A DNA stretch of 55,220 nt, taken from NCBI RefSeq assembly GCF_011049865.1, contig NZ_DRGY01000121.1, positions 1 to 55,220 on the forward strand, given 5' to 3'. The DNA comes from Marinobacter antarcticus (GTDB taxonomy: Bacteria; Pseudomonadota; Gammaproteobacteria; Pseudomonadales; Oleiphilaceae). Positions 22,248-30,673 of this stretch are shown here, piece after piece. A program made the position numbers and the translations under genes. Positions within the stretch are counted from its first letter, which is position 1. The number at the start of each line of letters is the position of its first letter. The notes below the pieces were generated by a model, which made no database searches, was not told the DNA's origin, and saw nothing but the letters and a program-made list of their open reading frames with translations.

Positions 22248-22925
22248 CTAAACGGTTCCCTCCCGGAACCGCTGTATAAAGGCTTCGGATTCTGCGATAG
22301 AGGCTTCCATATCGCGAATCAGACTGTCGACGTTCCGGCTGATTTGTCCCAGTTCGTTTTCCAACGCGCCGATCGCCTGGGCATTGAGATTGTGCTTCAG
22401 AAATAGCACCTGATCTTCAAACGCCGCCAGAACCGGGTCCATGCGTTTTTCTACCTGATGCATGCGCGCAATCAGGCTGCTATAGAGTTCACGGGTTTCG
22501 TCAAGCTTGCGCTTACTGGTGTTTCGCAATGATGCACTTTCATAGAGGTCCAGCTCGTCTTCCCATTCATCAAACAGCGCCTCCGATACGTCTTCAACGC
22601 CGTCGATACGATCCCGAACGTTATTGGCGGATTTCAGGCTGTTATCGTAAGCCTCGCTGACCACATCGTATTTTTCCTGCAACCCGGTTTCAGGTGTGTC
22701 TACCACACTCTGAAAGCGTTCGAGGGACGAACGAAACGTTTCGCGGGCATCGCTCTGGGCGTCACGGGCGTCACCCACCCTGTCCACCAGAATATCGCGC
22801 TTTTCCACACCAAGCTTTTCCATGGTGCTGTAATACACGGTGCTGCAACCGCCCAATACCAGCAACAGGCAGAACAGCCCGGTTAGCCGGGTGACAACAG
22901 AAACTGTGCGAGAGTGTGTAGACAT
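22248..22925 (-). CDS. DUF2959 family lipoprotein, largely coiled coil
   Basis: The 225-residue product has a lipoprotein signal (LLLVLGGC, Cys27) followed by an almost entirely helical, highly charged region without further membrane segments. The STVYYSTMEKLGVEKRDILV stretch right after the Cys is what I recognise from DUF2959 proteins. Heptad-like patterns fill residues 50-215, including a short acidic stretch (DVSEALFDEWEDELDLYESA). No catalytic motif is visible. It is 181 bp upstream of the DUF3833 lipoprotein on the same strand, which may make it part of an envelope cluster, though the spacer is long enough for its own promoter downstream. The biochemical role is unknown. Confidence 0.75.
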   Translation of the reverse strand: MSTHSRTVSVVTRLTGLFCLLLVLGGCSTVYYSTMEKLGVEKRDILVDRVGDARDAQSDARETFRSSLERFQSVVDTPETGLQEKYDVVSEAYDNSLKSANNVRDRIDGVEDVSEALFDEWEDELDLYESASLRNTSKRKLDETRELYSSLIARMHQVEKRMDPVLAAFEDQVLFLKHNLNAQAIGALENELGQISRNVDSLIRDMEASIAESEAFIQRFREGTV

Positions 22926-23032
22926 AATTCAAATCAATCCTTTTGTATCTGGGCGCAGATCATTATCGAAGGCACTACTATCCCATACTGTCCAGCTCAA
23001 TATCGACGTCAGTGTGTATTCGGGAAAATGGC

Positions 23033-23752
23033 CTAAACATTGTTGCCGTAGGAAGACAGGCGGTCCGTTTCCCGCTTGACCACGGCGTAACATTCACAGC
23101 AAAGCGCTTCGAGTACCGGTCTGTTGATCACAATTATCTCACCGCGATGGTATTGAATGGCGCCCCGCTTCTGCAGTTTACCGGCGGCCTCTGTGACACC
23201 CTCGCGGCGAACCCCCAACATGTTGGCAATGAGTTCCTGAGTCATTTTCAGATGGTTGCCCGGGATGCGGTCCAGCGACAGTAACAGCCAGCGGCACAAT
23301 TGCTGATCAATGGAGTGATGACGATTGCACACGGCTGTTTGAGACATCTGGGTGATCAATGCTTGAGTAAAACGCAGCAGCAACACGCGCACATCGGCAT
23401 GGGCGTTGAATTCATCTCTTAACTCCACCGAAGACATTCTGTAGGCGAAACCTTTACTCTGCACAACTGCTCGGCTGGGGGTGCTTTCACCACCCATGAA
23501 CACAGTGACACCCACAATGCCCTCGCAACCCACCACTGAGATTTCGGCGGAGGCGCCGTCAAGCATCACGTAAAGCAGCGAAATAATGCAGTCGGTCGGA
23601 AAATAGACGAACTTAAGGGCTTGGCCCGACTCGTAAATCACATCCCCCAGGTTGAGTTCGACGATCTCAAGGCGAGGGAACATCCGTTTTTGAACATTGG
23701 ATGGCAGCGCTGCCAGCAGATGATTCTGCTCAGGGACAGGACAAACGGTCAT
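23033..23752 (-). CDS. Crp/Fnr family transcriptional regulator
   Basis: A 239-residue cytoplasmic DNA-binding protein. The N-terminal two-thirds is a cyclic-nucleotide-binding-type beta-roll (LNLGDVIYESGQALKFVYFP, VGCEGIVGVTVFMGG). The C-terminal third is a winged helix-turn-helix (MTQELIANMLGVRREGVTEAAGKLQ, split at the turn LGVRREGV). The N-terminal Cys cluster of FNR is missing, and the usual cAMP-binding Arg-Ser signature of CRP is not seen, so neither O2 sensing by Fe-S nor cAMP control is supported. Cysteines occur near the C-terminus (LEALCCECYAVV). It is divergent from the BON-domain lipoprotein gene, a possible target. Ligand unknown. Confidence 0.85.
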   Translation of the reverse strand: MTVCPVPEQNHLLAALPSNVQKRMFPRLEIVELNLGDVIYESGQALKFVYFPTDCIISLLYVMLDGASAEISVVGCEGIVGVTVFMGGESTPSRAVVQSKGFAYRMSSVELRDEFNAHADVRVLLLRFTQALITQMSQTAVCNRHHSIDQQLCRWLLLSLDRIPGNHLKMTQELIANMLGVRREGVTEAAGKLQKRGAIQYHRGEIIVINRPVLEALCCECYAVVKRETDRLSSYGNNV

Positions 23753-24044
23753 ACCAGCCTCAATAGCGGATAACCACTATTTAAAATATTGGATTTTGAC
23801 TGATTCTTGATTGCAAAATAGTTTTATAACACATAGTGACACTATTCAAACACAAAGTAACAAATTGGATTCAAACACTTCATATGCCAGATTGATAAAA
23901 ACGGCGTTCCCAATGTGGGGTATCGAACAGACCCGGTGTCAGTACGCAACTAGACTTAAAAGTATGCGGCCAGATCAACCCTCGAGGCCCGCTTTTGCCT
24001 GGGTCTGCCGATTCCAGGCTTAGCCCAAAACAGGAGAAACGGAT

Positions 24045-24359
24045 ATGGACAAGATGATGCGGTTGTTCCCAACGCTGGCAATAGCGATGTTATTAACCCT
24101 ATTCGCCGGTTGCGCCTCTACTCAGACCCAGTCAGGTACAGGTGAGTATCTGGATGACACGGTGATTACGACCAAAGTAAAGACAGCAATTTTTAACGAA
24201 CCAACGCTGAAAAGCGCCGAAATCAATGTCGAAACCTTCAAAGGCGTTGTGCAGCTTTCAGGCTTCGTGAGCTCCAAGGCGGATATCAATGCCGCTATCC
24301 GGGTAGCTCGTGAAGTGAAGGGTGTTAAATCAGTCAGCAACGATATGGAACTGAAATAG
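24045..24359 (+). CDS. BON-domain lipoprotein
   Basis: A 104-residue periplasmic lipoprotein with a signal peptide ending LFAGC (Cys23), then a single BON domain (DDTVITTKVKTAIFNE, INVETFKGVVQLSGFVSS, AIRVAREVKGVKSVSNDMEL). BON domains bind phospholipid membranes; relatives such as OsmY and DolP act in osmotic or envelope stress. A good AGGAG lies eight bases before ATG. It is the only rightward gene between mnmG and dnaA. It converges with mnmE, 11 bp apart, without an obvious terminator. Confidence 0.88.
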   Translation: MDKMMRLFPTLAIAMLLTLFAGCASTQTQSGTGEYLDDTVITTKVKTAIFNEPTLKSAEINVETFKGVVQLSGFVSSKADINAAIRVAREVKGVKSVSNDMELK

Positions 24360-24370
24360 CCTATAAACGT

Positions 24371-25774
24371 TCACTTACCAATACAAAAGGATCCAAAAAT
24401 CTTCCCTAGCAGTTCGTCTGGTGTGAGCTGCCCGGTGATTTCTCCCAGTGCATCCTGTGCGGCGCGTAAATCCTCGGCCAACAGTTCGCCAGCGCCATAG
24501 CCCTCAAGCTGAGCCTGGCCTTGCAAGAGACAATCCCGGGCACGCTCCAGCGCATCCAGATGTCGACGGCGAGCCAAAAAGCCGCCTTCGGTGGTACTGG
24601 CAAAACCCATGCAGTGTTTGAGGTGATCCCTCAGCACGTCCAGGCCATTGGTGGATTTTGCCGCAAGGCGTATTACCGGTGCGTTCCCGATCGATCGCTC
24701 TTTATGTTGTTCTCCAGGTGCCTCTGAAAGGCTCACCGCTTCTCCGGTTAAATCCACCTTGTTACGAATCACCGTAATCGGCGCCGACGCCGGCAGTTGA
24801 TCGATAAAATCCGGCCAGATCTCGTGAGGTGTGGTTTTATCCGTGGTGGTGGCATCCACCATCAGCAGGATGCGATCGGCCTGGCGGATTTCGTCCCAGG
24901 CGCGGGCAATGCCAATTTGCTCCACTTCGTCCGGGCTGTCCCGCAGACCTGCCGTATCAATGATGTGCAACGGCATCCCATCAATGTGGATGTGTTCCCG
25001 CAAGACGTCCCGGGTGGTGCCCTCAATGGCCGTTACGATGGCCGCCTCACGTCCCGCCAAAGCGTTAAGGAGGCTGGACTTACCAGCATTGGGGCGGCCA
25101 GCGATCACCACTTTCATGCCATCGCGCAAAATCGTTCCTTGTTGCGCTTCCCCCAGTACGGCTTCGAGCTGCTTCAGCAAGGTCTGCAAATCGGTAGCAA
25201 CTTTACCATCGGCCAGGAAGTCGATTTCTTCTTCCGGAAAATCGATGGCGGCTTCCACATAAATTCGTAAGTGGGTTACCGCTTCGACCAGGGTCTCGAT
25301 ACGCCGTGAAAACACGCCCTGCATGGATCGAACGGCGCACCGTGCGGCCTGCTCCGAGCTGCTTTCAATCAGGTCTGCAATGGCTTCTGCCTGAGCCAGG
25401 TCCAACTTGTCGTTGAGAAATGCGCGCTCTGAGAACTCACCAGGGCGGGCCAGGCGAGCACCCAGGCTGCAGACTTCGCGCAACAACACATCCAGAATGA
25501 CGGTACCGCCGTGGCCTTGCAGCTCGAACACGTCCTCGCCGGTAAAGGAGTTAGGATTCGGGAAGAACAACCCGATCCCTTCATCAATAAGATTACCCTT
25601 CTGATCAAGAAATGCCCCGTAATGCGCGTACCTGGGTTTTGGCGTGTGCCCTAGCATTGCCACTGAGATTGCCCTTGCCTTCGGGCCGGATACTCGAACA
25701 ATACCTACACCGGCCTGTCCAGGAGCGGTTGCGATGGCCGCGATGGTGTCTTGAGTGCCGGCGGTCGGATTCAT
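24371..25774 (-). CDS. mnmE: tRNA modification GTPase MnmE
   Basis: MnmE (TrmE) is the K+-dependent GTPase partner of MnmG in cmnm5U34 tRNA modification. The 467-residue protein has the N-terminal tetrahydrofolate-binding domain ([19 protein letters not shown]), a G domain inserted in the helical part with P-loop [22 protein letters not shown] and NKVD motifs, and the diagnostic C-terminal CIGK (CxGK) that takes part in catalysis. It follows yidC by 105 bp, separated by a stem-loop, so it may be partly uncoupled from the rpmH-yidC transcript. Confidence 0.98.
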   Translation of the reverse strand: MNPTAGTQDTIAAIATAPGQAGVGIVRVSGPKARAISVAMLGHTPKPRYAHYGAFLDQKGNLIDEGIGLFFPNPNSFTGEDVFELQGHGGTVILDVLLREVCSLGARLARPGEFSERAFLNDKLDLAQAEAIADLIESSSEQAARCAVRSMQGVFSRRIETLVEAVTHLRIYVEAAIDFPEEEIDFLADGKVATDLQTLLKQLEAVLGEAQQGTILRDGMKVVIAGRPNAGKSSLLNALAGREAAIVTAIEGTTRDVLREHIHIDGMPLHIIDTAGLRDSPDEVEQIGIARAWDEIRQADRILLMVDATTTDKTTPHEIWPDFIDQLPASAPITVIRNKVDLTGEAVSLSEAPGEQHKERSIGNAPVIRLAAKSTNGLDVLRDHLKHCMGFASTTEGGFLARRRHLDALERARDCLLQGQAQLEGYGAGELLAEDLRAAQDALGEITGQLTPDELLGKIFGSFCIGK

Positions 25775-25815
25775 AGAGTGTGCCTCTCACACAGCATATT
25801 GTCACGCATCTGAAA

Positions 25816-25846
25816 CAGTAAAGGCCCCTTCACGGAGCCTTTACTG
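25816..25846 (-). terminator. Stem-loop between yidC and mnmE
   Basis: CAGTAAAGGC (25816-25825) and GCCTTTACTG (25837-25846) form a perfect 10-bp stem with an 11-nt loop just after the yidC stop codon. On the minus strand the stem is followed only by TTTC, so it may be a weak terminator or an RNA processing/stability element. Confidence 0.5.
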
Positions 25847-25879
25847 AGCTTTCTATTCATTAAGAAACGGGGCCGCTAA

Positions 25880-27607
25880 TCAGTGTTTTTTGGCCGCCAT
25901 TTCCGCTTCAATCTTACGAGTAATGTACCACTGCTGACTGATCGAAAGAACGTTGTTCACCACCCAGTACAGAACCAGACCCGCCGGGAACCACAGGAAG
26001 AAAATGGTGAAGACGACAGGCATCAGCTTCATGATCTTCGCTTGCATGGGATCCGGTGGTGTCGGATTCAAATGCATCTGCAGCATCATGCTGGCGCCCA
26101 TGATAATTGGCAGTATGAAATACGGATCCATGACCGACAAATCGTGAATCCACAGCATGAACGGCGCATGACGAAGCTGAACACTCTCGAACAATACCCA
26201 GTACAGAGAGATAAACACCGGCATCTGAACCAGAATAGGCAAACAGCCGCCTAAAGGATTAATTTTCTCTTTTTTATACAACCCCATCATTTCCTGGGAC
26301 ATACGTTGGCGGTCGTCGCCATACAGCTCTTTTAGCCTGGTTAACTGAGGCGCAACCGCTCGCATACGGCCCATGGAGCGGTAACTGGTTGCAGACAGTT
26401 TATAAAACAGGCTTTTGACCAATACGGTCAACAGAATAATGGAGACGCCCCAGTTTCCGACAATGCCGTGGAACCAGTTCAGAACAACGAAGAGCGGCAA
26501 AGAGATAAAGAACAACCAGCCGAAATCCACCGTGCGGTCAAGGTTCGGTGCAACCGTTTCAAGACGGTCGATAATTTTCGGCCCCACGTAGGCGCGAGCC
26601 CCGATTTCCGTGGTCTGCCCCGGTGCGACGGTTGTTGCCGGATACACAAAACCCATCACATACAAAGCGCCACGACGCGTGGTCTGGAACTGCGCGGGCT
26701 GGTCCCGATCCGGGATCCAGGCTGACAGGAAATAGTGCTGCAGAAACGCCATCCAGCCATTGGTAACGGTCTGATTAATTCGGGTTTCGTCCAGATCTCC
26801 GAATTTAAACTTTTCATAGGGGTCTTCTGGAGAGCTTATTACGAGACCGAGAAACGCTTTGATACCCATGCTGGGTCCGGACGTGGGATCCGGAGCCTGG
26901 TCGCGAACAATTTTGCCAGTAAAATTAGCCTGCCAGTTTTGGTCGGATTGGTTATCGATCAGATAACGCACGCCGATTTCATAGCTGTCACGTCCAAACT
27001 GATAACGTTTGGTGATACGAACGCCGTTTTCCATGGTGTGCACAAGGTCAACGGTAAGCTCATTGTCACCTTTGGCAAGCTCGTAATTGGTGGCATCTGC
27101 TTCGTAGACCGGGGCTTTGCCATTTTTTGCGCTGTCCGGCCCGTTTTGTCCGATGAGCCCGCTTTCCAAAACATAAAACCGATCTTCGGTGTTATTGAGC
27201 AGTCTCAGTGGTTCGTTACCCTTCAGCGTTTTGTCGTAATCCAGCAGTGAGCTTCTGACCAGATTGCCGCTGACACGATCAATAACCACATCCAGCACGT
27301 CCGTTCGAACGTCTATGTACTGATCGTTTACATTGACATCGGTACTGGAAGGACTGGCGACTGACGGGCCAGTCTCCGGGGTAGCGAACTCTTCATTTGC
27401 ACCGCTCGCGATGGCTTTTTCCCGGGATTTTTCACCTGGAAGCACCATGGAATCAGACCCGGAAGAACTGTTGTCTGCCTTTATGCGAGCCGTTTGTGCG
27501 ACTTGTTCGGTCGGGACCGGTTGGTGATAGTCATCATTCCAGGCTAGCACCATCAAATAACTGACAACAGCCAGGCCGGCGAATAATACGATGCGTTGAA
27601 TATCCAT
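25880..27607 (-). CDS. yidC: Membrane protein insertase YidC
   Basis: YidC inserts and folds inner-membrane proteins, alone or with SecYEG; known clients include the c and a subunits of ATP synthase, also encoded here. The 575-residue product has the N-terminal anchor (IVLFAGLAVVSYLMVLAWND), a large periplasmic domain of the gammaproteobacterial type, and the conserved C-terminal core. The core includes YKLSATSYRSMGRMRAVAPQ and PLGGCLPILVQMPVFISLYW. Length is close to E. coli (548). It follows yidD by 4 bp in the rpmH-rnpA-yidD-yidC operon. Confidence 0.98.
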   Translation of the reverse strand: MDIQRIVLFAGLAVVSYLMVLAWNDDYHQPVPTEQVAQTARIKADNSSSGSDSMVLPGEKSREKAIASGANEEFATPETGPSVASPSSTDVNVNDQYIDVRTDVLDVVIDRVSGNLVRSSLLDYDKTLKGNEPLRLLNNTEDRFYVLESGLIGQNGPDSAKNGKAPVYEADATNYELAKGDNELTVDLVHTMENGVRITKRYQFGRDSYEIGVRYLIDNQSDQNWQANFTGKIVRDQAPDPTSGPSMGIKAFLGLVISSPEDPYEKFKFGDLDETRINQTVTNGWMAFLQHYFLSAWIPDRDQPAQFQTTRRGALYVMGFVYPATTVAPGQTTEIGARAYVGPKIIDRLETVAPNLDRTVDFGWLFFISLPLFVVLNWFHGIVGNWGVSIILLTVLVKSLFYKLSATSYRSMGRMRAVAPQLTRLKELYGDDRQRMSQEMMGLYKKEKINPLGGCLPILVQMPVFISLYWVLFESVQLRHAPFMLWIHDLSVMDPYFILPIIMGASMMLQMHLNPTPPDPMQAKIMKLMPVVFTIFFLWFPAGLVLYWVVNNVLSISQQWYITRKIEAEMAAKKH

Positions 27608-27611
27608 AGAG

Positions 27612-27905
27612 TTACTGTCTGGTCTGGGTTGTTATTGAGGAAGGGTCAACCTGCGAACAGCACTTGCTTGCGTGTGCTGGTCCGGATTGTAAAGCATCCG
27701 GTACTGGATCATAACCACCTTCCGCCCATGGATGACACGTCATCAGGCGTTTTGCAGAAAGATACAGTCCTTTCAGCGATCCGTGACGAGAAATGGCTTC
27801 CAGCGCGTATTGTGAACAGGTGGGATAGTGTCGGCAATGACTGGCCATCATAGGGCTGATGGCATACTGGTAGAAACGGATAGGGAAAAGCAAAAAACGG
27901 CGCAT
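27612..27905 (-). CDS. yidD: Membrane protein insertion efficiency factor YidD
   Basis: YidD is a small amphipathic protein that helps YidC-dependent insertion. The start chosen is ATG at 27905, which gives MRRFLLFPIRFYQYAISPMM, the usual beginning of the family, and a 97-residue product. The in-frame extension upstream overlaps rnpA and is unlikely. Conserved features are CRHYPTCSQYALEAI and the CHPWAEGGYDPVP block. It shares one base with the rnpA stop codon (TAATG arrangement), indicating translational coupling. Confidence 0.96.
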   Translation of the reverse strand: MRRFLLFPIRFYQYAISPMMASHCRHYPTCSQYALEAISRHGSLKGLYLSAKRLMTCHPWAEGGYDPVPDALQSGPAHASKCCSQVDPSSITTQTRQ

Positions 27906-28312
27906 TAACCTGTTCCCTCGCCGGCAGCGGAGAATGTCGCCGGTTGAGATGGGGGTAGCTGATAGTACTTTTTCGCCAACCGTTGCCAAAGATCGTTCAA
28001 AGACTTTCGAACTGTTTTATTATCCAGATTCGCAAGTCCTTGTCGCCCAAGGACGATTATATCCACGCCGGGAAATTCATGGTTGTGCCTGAACGTTTCC
28101 CTGACCTGACGCTTGATCCGATTGCGTTGTACCGAAAGCTTCAGATTCTTTTTCGCAAACACAAGACCAACCCTGGCATGCCCGAGATTATTCGGGGTTG
28201 CCAGGATCAGAAAATTCTTGTGCGGAACCTTCAGCTGAACGTCGTTGAAGACGCTGCCATAGTCGGCTGGTCGCAGAAGACGATGCGATTTCGGAAAATT
28301 CAAAGCCTTCAT
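27905..28312 (-). CDS. rnpA: Ribonuclease P protein component
   Basis: RnpA is the protein subunit of RNase P, which matures the 5' ends of tRNAs with the RnpB RNA. The 135-residue basic protein carries FPKSHRLLRPADYGSVF near the start and the family signature RNRIKRQVRETFR, the RNR motif that binds the RNA. VDIIVLGRQGLANLDN follows. It lies 15 bp after rpmH, the classical rpmH-rnpA pair. Confidence 0.97.
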   Translation of the reverse strand: MKALNFPKSHRLLRPADYGSVFNDVQLKVPHKNFLILATPNNLGHARVGLVFAKKNLKLSVQRNRIKRQVRETFRHNHEFPGVDIIVLGRQGLANLDNKTVRKSLNDLWQRLAKKYYQLPPSQPATFSAAGEGTG

Positions 28313-28327
28313 AAGACGATCGACACA

Positions 28328-28462
28328 TTACGCAGACAGACGTGCACGGCCTTTGGCGCGACGGCGAGAAATGACTTTGCGGCCGTTGGCAGTTGCCATA
28401 CGAGCACGGAAACCGTGAACGCGTTTACGCTTCAGTACGCTTGGTTGAAACGTTCTTTTCAT
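28328..28462 (-). CDS. rpmH: 50S ribosomal protein L34
   Basis: A 44-residue, highly basic protein read from ATG 28462: it begins [20 protein letters not shown] and ends in a run of Arg/Lys residues before LSA. This is the near-invariant L34 sequence, conserved in length. It is the first gene of the leftward operon from the origin region, with a good promoter 75-103 bp upstream. Confidence 0.98.
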   Translation of the reverse strand: MKRTFQPSVLKRKRVHGFRARMATANGRKVISRRRAKGRARLSA

Positions 28463-28536
28463 GGTGATTATCTCACAATTCGTGTGTTTGACATTCGGGA
28501 GTTGGTTTAAACATTAATAACCAAAACAGGAGCGGC

Positions 28537-28565
28537 ATTCTATGCAAATTCTGTCGTGGGTTCAA
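28537..28565 (-). promoter_or_regulatory. Promoter of the rpmH-rnpA-yidD-yidC operon
   Basis: On the minus strand TTGAAC (28560-28565) and TAGAAT (28537-28542) are spaced by exactly 17 bp. Transcription would begin near 28530, leaving a leader of about 68 nt before rpmH. Confidence 0.7.
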
Positions 28566-28648
28566 CGTTTATTGGTAAACGCTTATGTCAAAGCGGTATA
28601 GGACTCTGTGGATGGACGGAGTGGGTCGAAATTTCAGGAGCGGGGCCG

Positions 28649-28707
28649 AATAACAGTATTAATAGGTCTTTTCTAAATTCTTTTAAAGACCTATTATTAC
28701 TGTTATT
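28649..28707. repeat. Long inverted repeat (23-bp arms) inside the origin region
   Basis: Left arm 28649-28671 (core AATAGGTCTTT) and right arm 28685-28707 (core AAAGACCTATT) are complementary at 22 of 23 positions around a 13-nt A/T-rich loop. No T-run follows on either strand, so it is not a typical terminator. It lies between the rpmH promoter and the first strict DnaA box at 28723. It may form a cruciform, bind a dimeric protein or insulate divergent transcripts; the function is unknown. Confidence 0.85.
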
Positions 28708-29077
28708 ACACAGGCGTTTTTCTGTGGAAAAGCTAATTAAAGTACTAAAAATCAGAAATTTATAGCATTCATAAACCTGAGTAGAAGTACCTCTGAGCCC
28801 TGTGAATAAGTGGATGACGGATTGTGGAGAAAATAGGAGTGTGATGAAAGCGGCGGTTATCCACTGAATAACCCGGGATTGCGCACAGGGTTGGCGGGTG
28901 GTTATACACACAGGTGTGTGGGTAACGTAATCTGAAGAATTTTCTGTACACAAGGCTGTACATAAGTCTGCAAAATATTGAATTATAATAATATAAGTTT
29001 CCACAGGCTGTTTATGATGCCGTGTTTTCCCTTTCACTGGCGGAGCCCGCAGGTTAGAATCCTCGGTCATCTTTCGG

Positions 29078-29100
29078 AATCGGACAGCCCTTGTCCGATT
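29078..29100 (+). promoter_or_regulatory. Hairpin in the dnaA leader
   Basis: AATCGGACA (29078-29086) and TGTCCGATT (29092-29100) form a perfect 9-bp stem with a 5-nt loop, ending 34 bases before the dnaA start codon and followed by TGAGAAATTTTT. It could be a transcriptional attenuator, an RNA stability element or a protein-binding palindrome. Confidence 0.5.
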
Positions 29101-29134
29101 TGAGAAATTTTTGCGTTATCGGGAGCGGACGGTC

Positions 29135-30601
29135 GTGCCGAACAGTATGTGGCATCAATGTCTTGAAGTACTCCGGGACGAGTTTCCCGCACAACAGTTT
29201 AATACCTGGCTCAGACCGCTCCAGTCCGATCAACGCGAGGGGCATCTGATGCTGTTTGCGCCCAATCGTTTCGTTATGGACTGGGTGAACGAGAAGTATC
29301 TTCGCCGGATAGAGGAAGTTCTCAAGGAATTGAACGGTGGCCAGGCGCCAAGAGTGGCCATGAAAGTAGGATCAGCGCCTCGAGAGAGTGAGCCGGTCAT
29401 GCGCTCGGAGCTGGCGCAGCAAGGAACATCCCGACGAACTCAGGATGAATCCGGCGGCAGAGTAACCGAAGAAGAGAAAGGCGTTGCGGCGACGGTAAGC
29501 AGCCATCGCTCAACGCAGCGGAGTGCCTATGGAACGAGCGCGTCACGCAGGTCGGTTCAGGTAGAAGGCGACATCAAGCATCAGAGTTTTCTGAACGAAG
29601 GGTTTACCTTCGATACGTTTATAGAGGGTAAGTCGAACCAGCTTGCCCGGGCAGCGTCCATGCAAGTGGCTGAAAACCCCGGTGGCGCGTACAACCCGCT
29701 GTTCTTGTACGGCGGGGTAGGTTTGGGTAAGACCCACCTGATGCACGCCATCGGAAACGATATCGTACGGCGTAATCCCAACGCAAAAGTGGCGTATCTG
29801 CGATCAGAACGGTTTGTTGCGGACATGGTGAAGGCGCTGCAGCTAAACGCTATCAGTGAGTTCAAGCGATATTACCGGTCTGTTGATGCCTTGTTGATCG
29901 ATGATATCCAGTTCTTTGCGCGTAAAGAACGGTCCCAGGAAGAGTTTTTTCACACCTTTAATGCGCTGCTTGAAGGAGGCCAGCAGGTGATCGTAACCTG
30001 TGACCGGTTTCCCAAAGAAATTGTGGATATGGAAGAGCGCCTTAAATCCCGTTTCGGCTGGGGTCTGACCGTGATGGTCGAGCCGCCAGAGCTTGAAACC
30101 CGCGTGGCCATCCTGATGAAAAAAGCCGATCAGGTGAATGTGAAACTCAGTAGCGAAGCCGCATTTTTTATTGCTCAGAAGATCCGTTCTAACGTAAGAG
30201 AGCTCGAAGGGGCGCTTCGTTTGGTGATAGCGAATGCTCACTTCACAGGATCTGAAATTACGCCGCCGTTTATCAGGGAAAGTCTGAAAGACTTACTGGC
30301 TCTGCATGAAAAACAGGTGAGCATTGATAACATTCAGCGCACCGTGGCCGAGTACTATAAAATAAAGGTCGCAGACCTGCATTCCAAGAGGCGAACCCGC
30401 GTGGTCACCCGGCCGCGGCAAGTGGCTATGTCGTTGTCGAAAGAGTTGACCAACCATAGCCTGCCGGAAATCGGAGACGCGTTTGGCGGCCGTGATCACA
30501 CAACGGTTTTACACGCGTGTAAAAAGATCGTGGAGCTGCAGGGCACAGACCCGGGTATCCGCGAAGACTATCAGAACTTTATGAGATTGCTGACCACCTG
30601 A
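29135..30601 (+). CDS. dnaA: Chromosomal replication initiator DnaA
   Basis: DnaA binds DnaA boxes, melts oriC and loads the helicase. GTG at 29135 is chosen as the start, with GGGAG nine bases upstream and [20 protein letters not shown] immediately following, matching Pseudomonas DnaA alignment. A TTG at 29111 in the same frame has no ribosome site. The 488-residue product has domain I, a poorly conserved linker rich in Ser/Arg (about 80-155), then AAA+ with Walker [10 protein letters not shown] and Walker [11 protein letters not shown]. Domain IV contains the signature [19 protein letters not shown]. It is the first gene of dnaA-dnaN-ABC1-recF-gyrB. Confidence 0.98.
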   Translation: MPNSMWHQCLEVLRDEFPAQQFNTWLRPLQSDQREGHLMLFAPNRFVMDWVNEKYLRRIEEVLKELNGGQAPRVAMKVGSAPRESEPVMRSELAQQGTSRRTQDESGGRVTEEEKGVAATVSSHRSTQRSAYGTSASRRSVQVEGDIKHQSFLNEGFTFDTFIEGKSNQLARAASMQVAENPGGAYNPLFLYGGVGLGKTHLMHAIGNDIVRRNPNAKVAYLRSERFVADMVKALQLNAISEFKRYYRSVDALLIDDIQFFARKERSQEEFFHTFNALLEGGQQVIVTCDRFPKEIVDMEERLKSRFGWGLTVMVEPPELETRVAILMKKADQVNVKLSSEAAFFIAQKIRSNVRELEGALRLVIANAHFTGSEITPPFIRESLKDLLALHEKQVSIDNIQRTVAEYYKIKVADLHSKRRTRVVTRPRQVAMSLSKELTNHSLPEIGDAFGGRDHTTVLHACKKIVELQGTDPGIREDYQNFMRLLTT

Positions 30602-30673
30602 ACCCGGAGGGCAGCATTAGAGTAGCAACACGCAAGCAACATTCATCCTTCCAACAATAGAAAGCTGAGTGAC

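Larger units (their letters stand above)
28463..29134. other. oriC: Probable chromosomal replication origin (oriC) and dnaA regulatory region
   Basis: This 672-bp spacer between rpmH and dnaA holds no convincing gene. DnaA boxes matching TTWTNCACA are at 28723-28731 (minus, TTTTCCACA), 28801-28809 (minus, TTATTCACA) and 28902-28910 (plus, TTATACACA). One-mismatch boxes include 28823-28831, 28857-28865, 28917-28925, 28957-28965 and 28997-29005. An A/T-only stretch around 28973-28996 beside dnaA could be the unwinding element and also contains TATAAT (28984-28989), a possible dnaA -10. Genes on both sides run away from the spacer. The rpmH-dnaA location matches the origin of Pseudomonas. No GATC cluster is present, so Dam/SeqA control is not supported. 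Confidence 0.85.

Noticed and set aside
23811..24023. 70-codon plus-strand frame upstream of the BON gene
   Set aside because: No ribosome site and no recognisable protein; it probably covers the promoter region of the BON gene.
28649..28707. Reading the long inverted repeat as an ordinary rho-independent terminator
   Set aside because: The arms are A/T-rich, the loop is 13 nt and neither side has a T-run; neither neighbouring gene ends there.
28588..29070. 160-codon minus-strand frame (and 64- and 69-codon frames) in the rpmH-dnaA spacer
   Set aside because: The DNA is the DnaA-box array and inverted repeat; the translations have no domain, start signal or gene-like composition.
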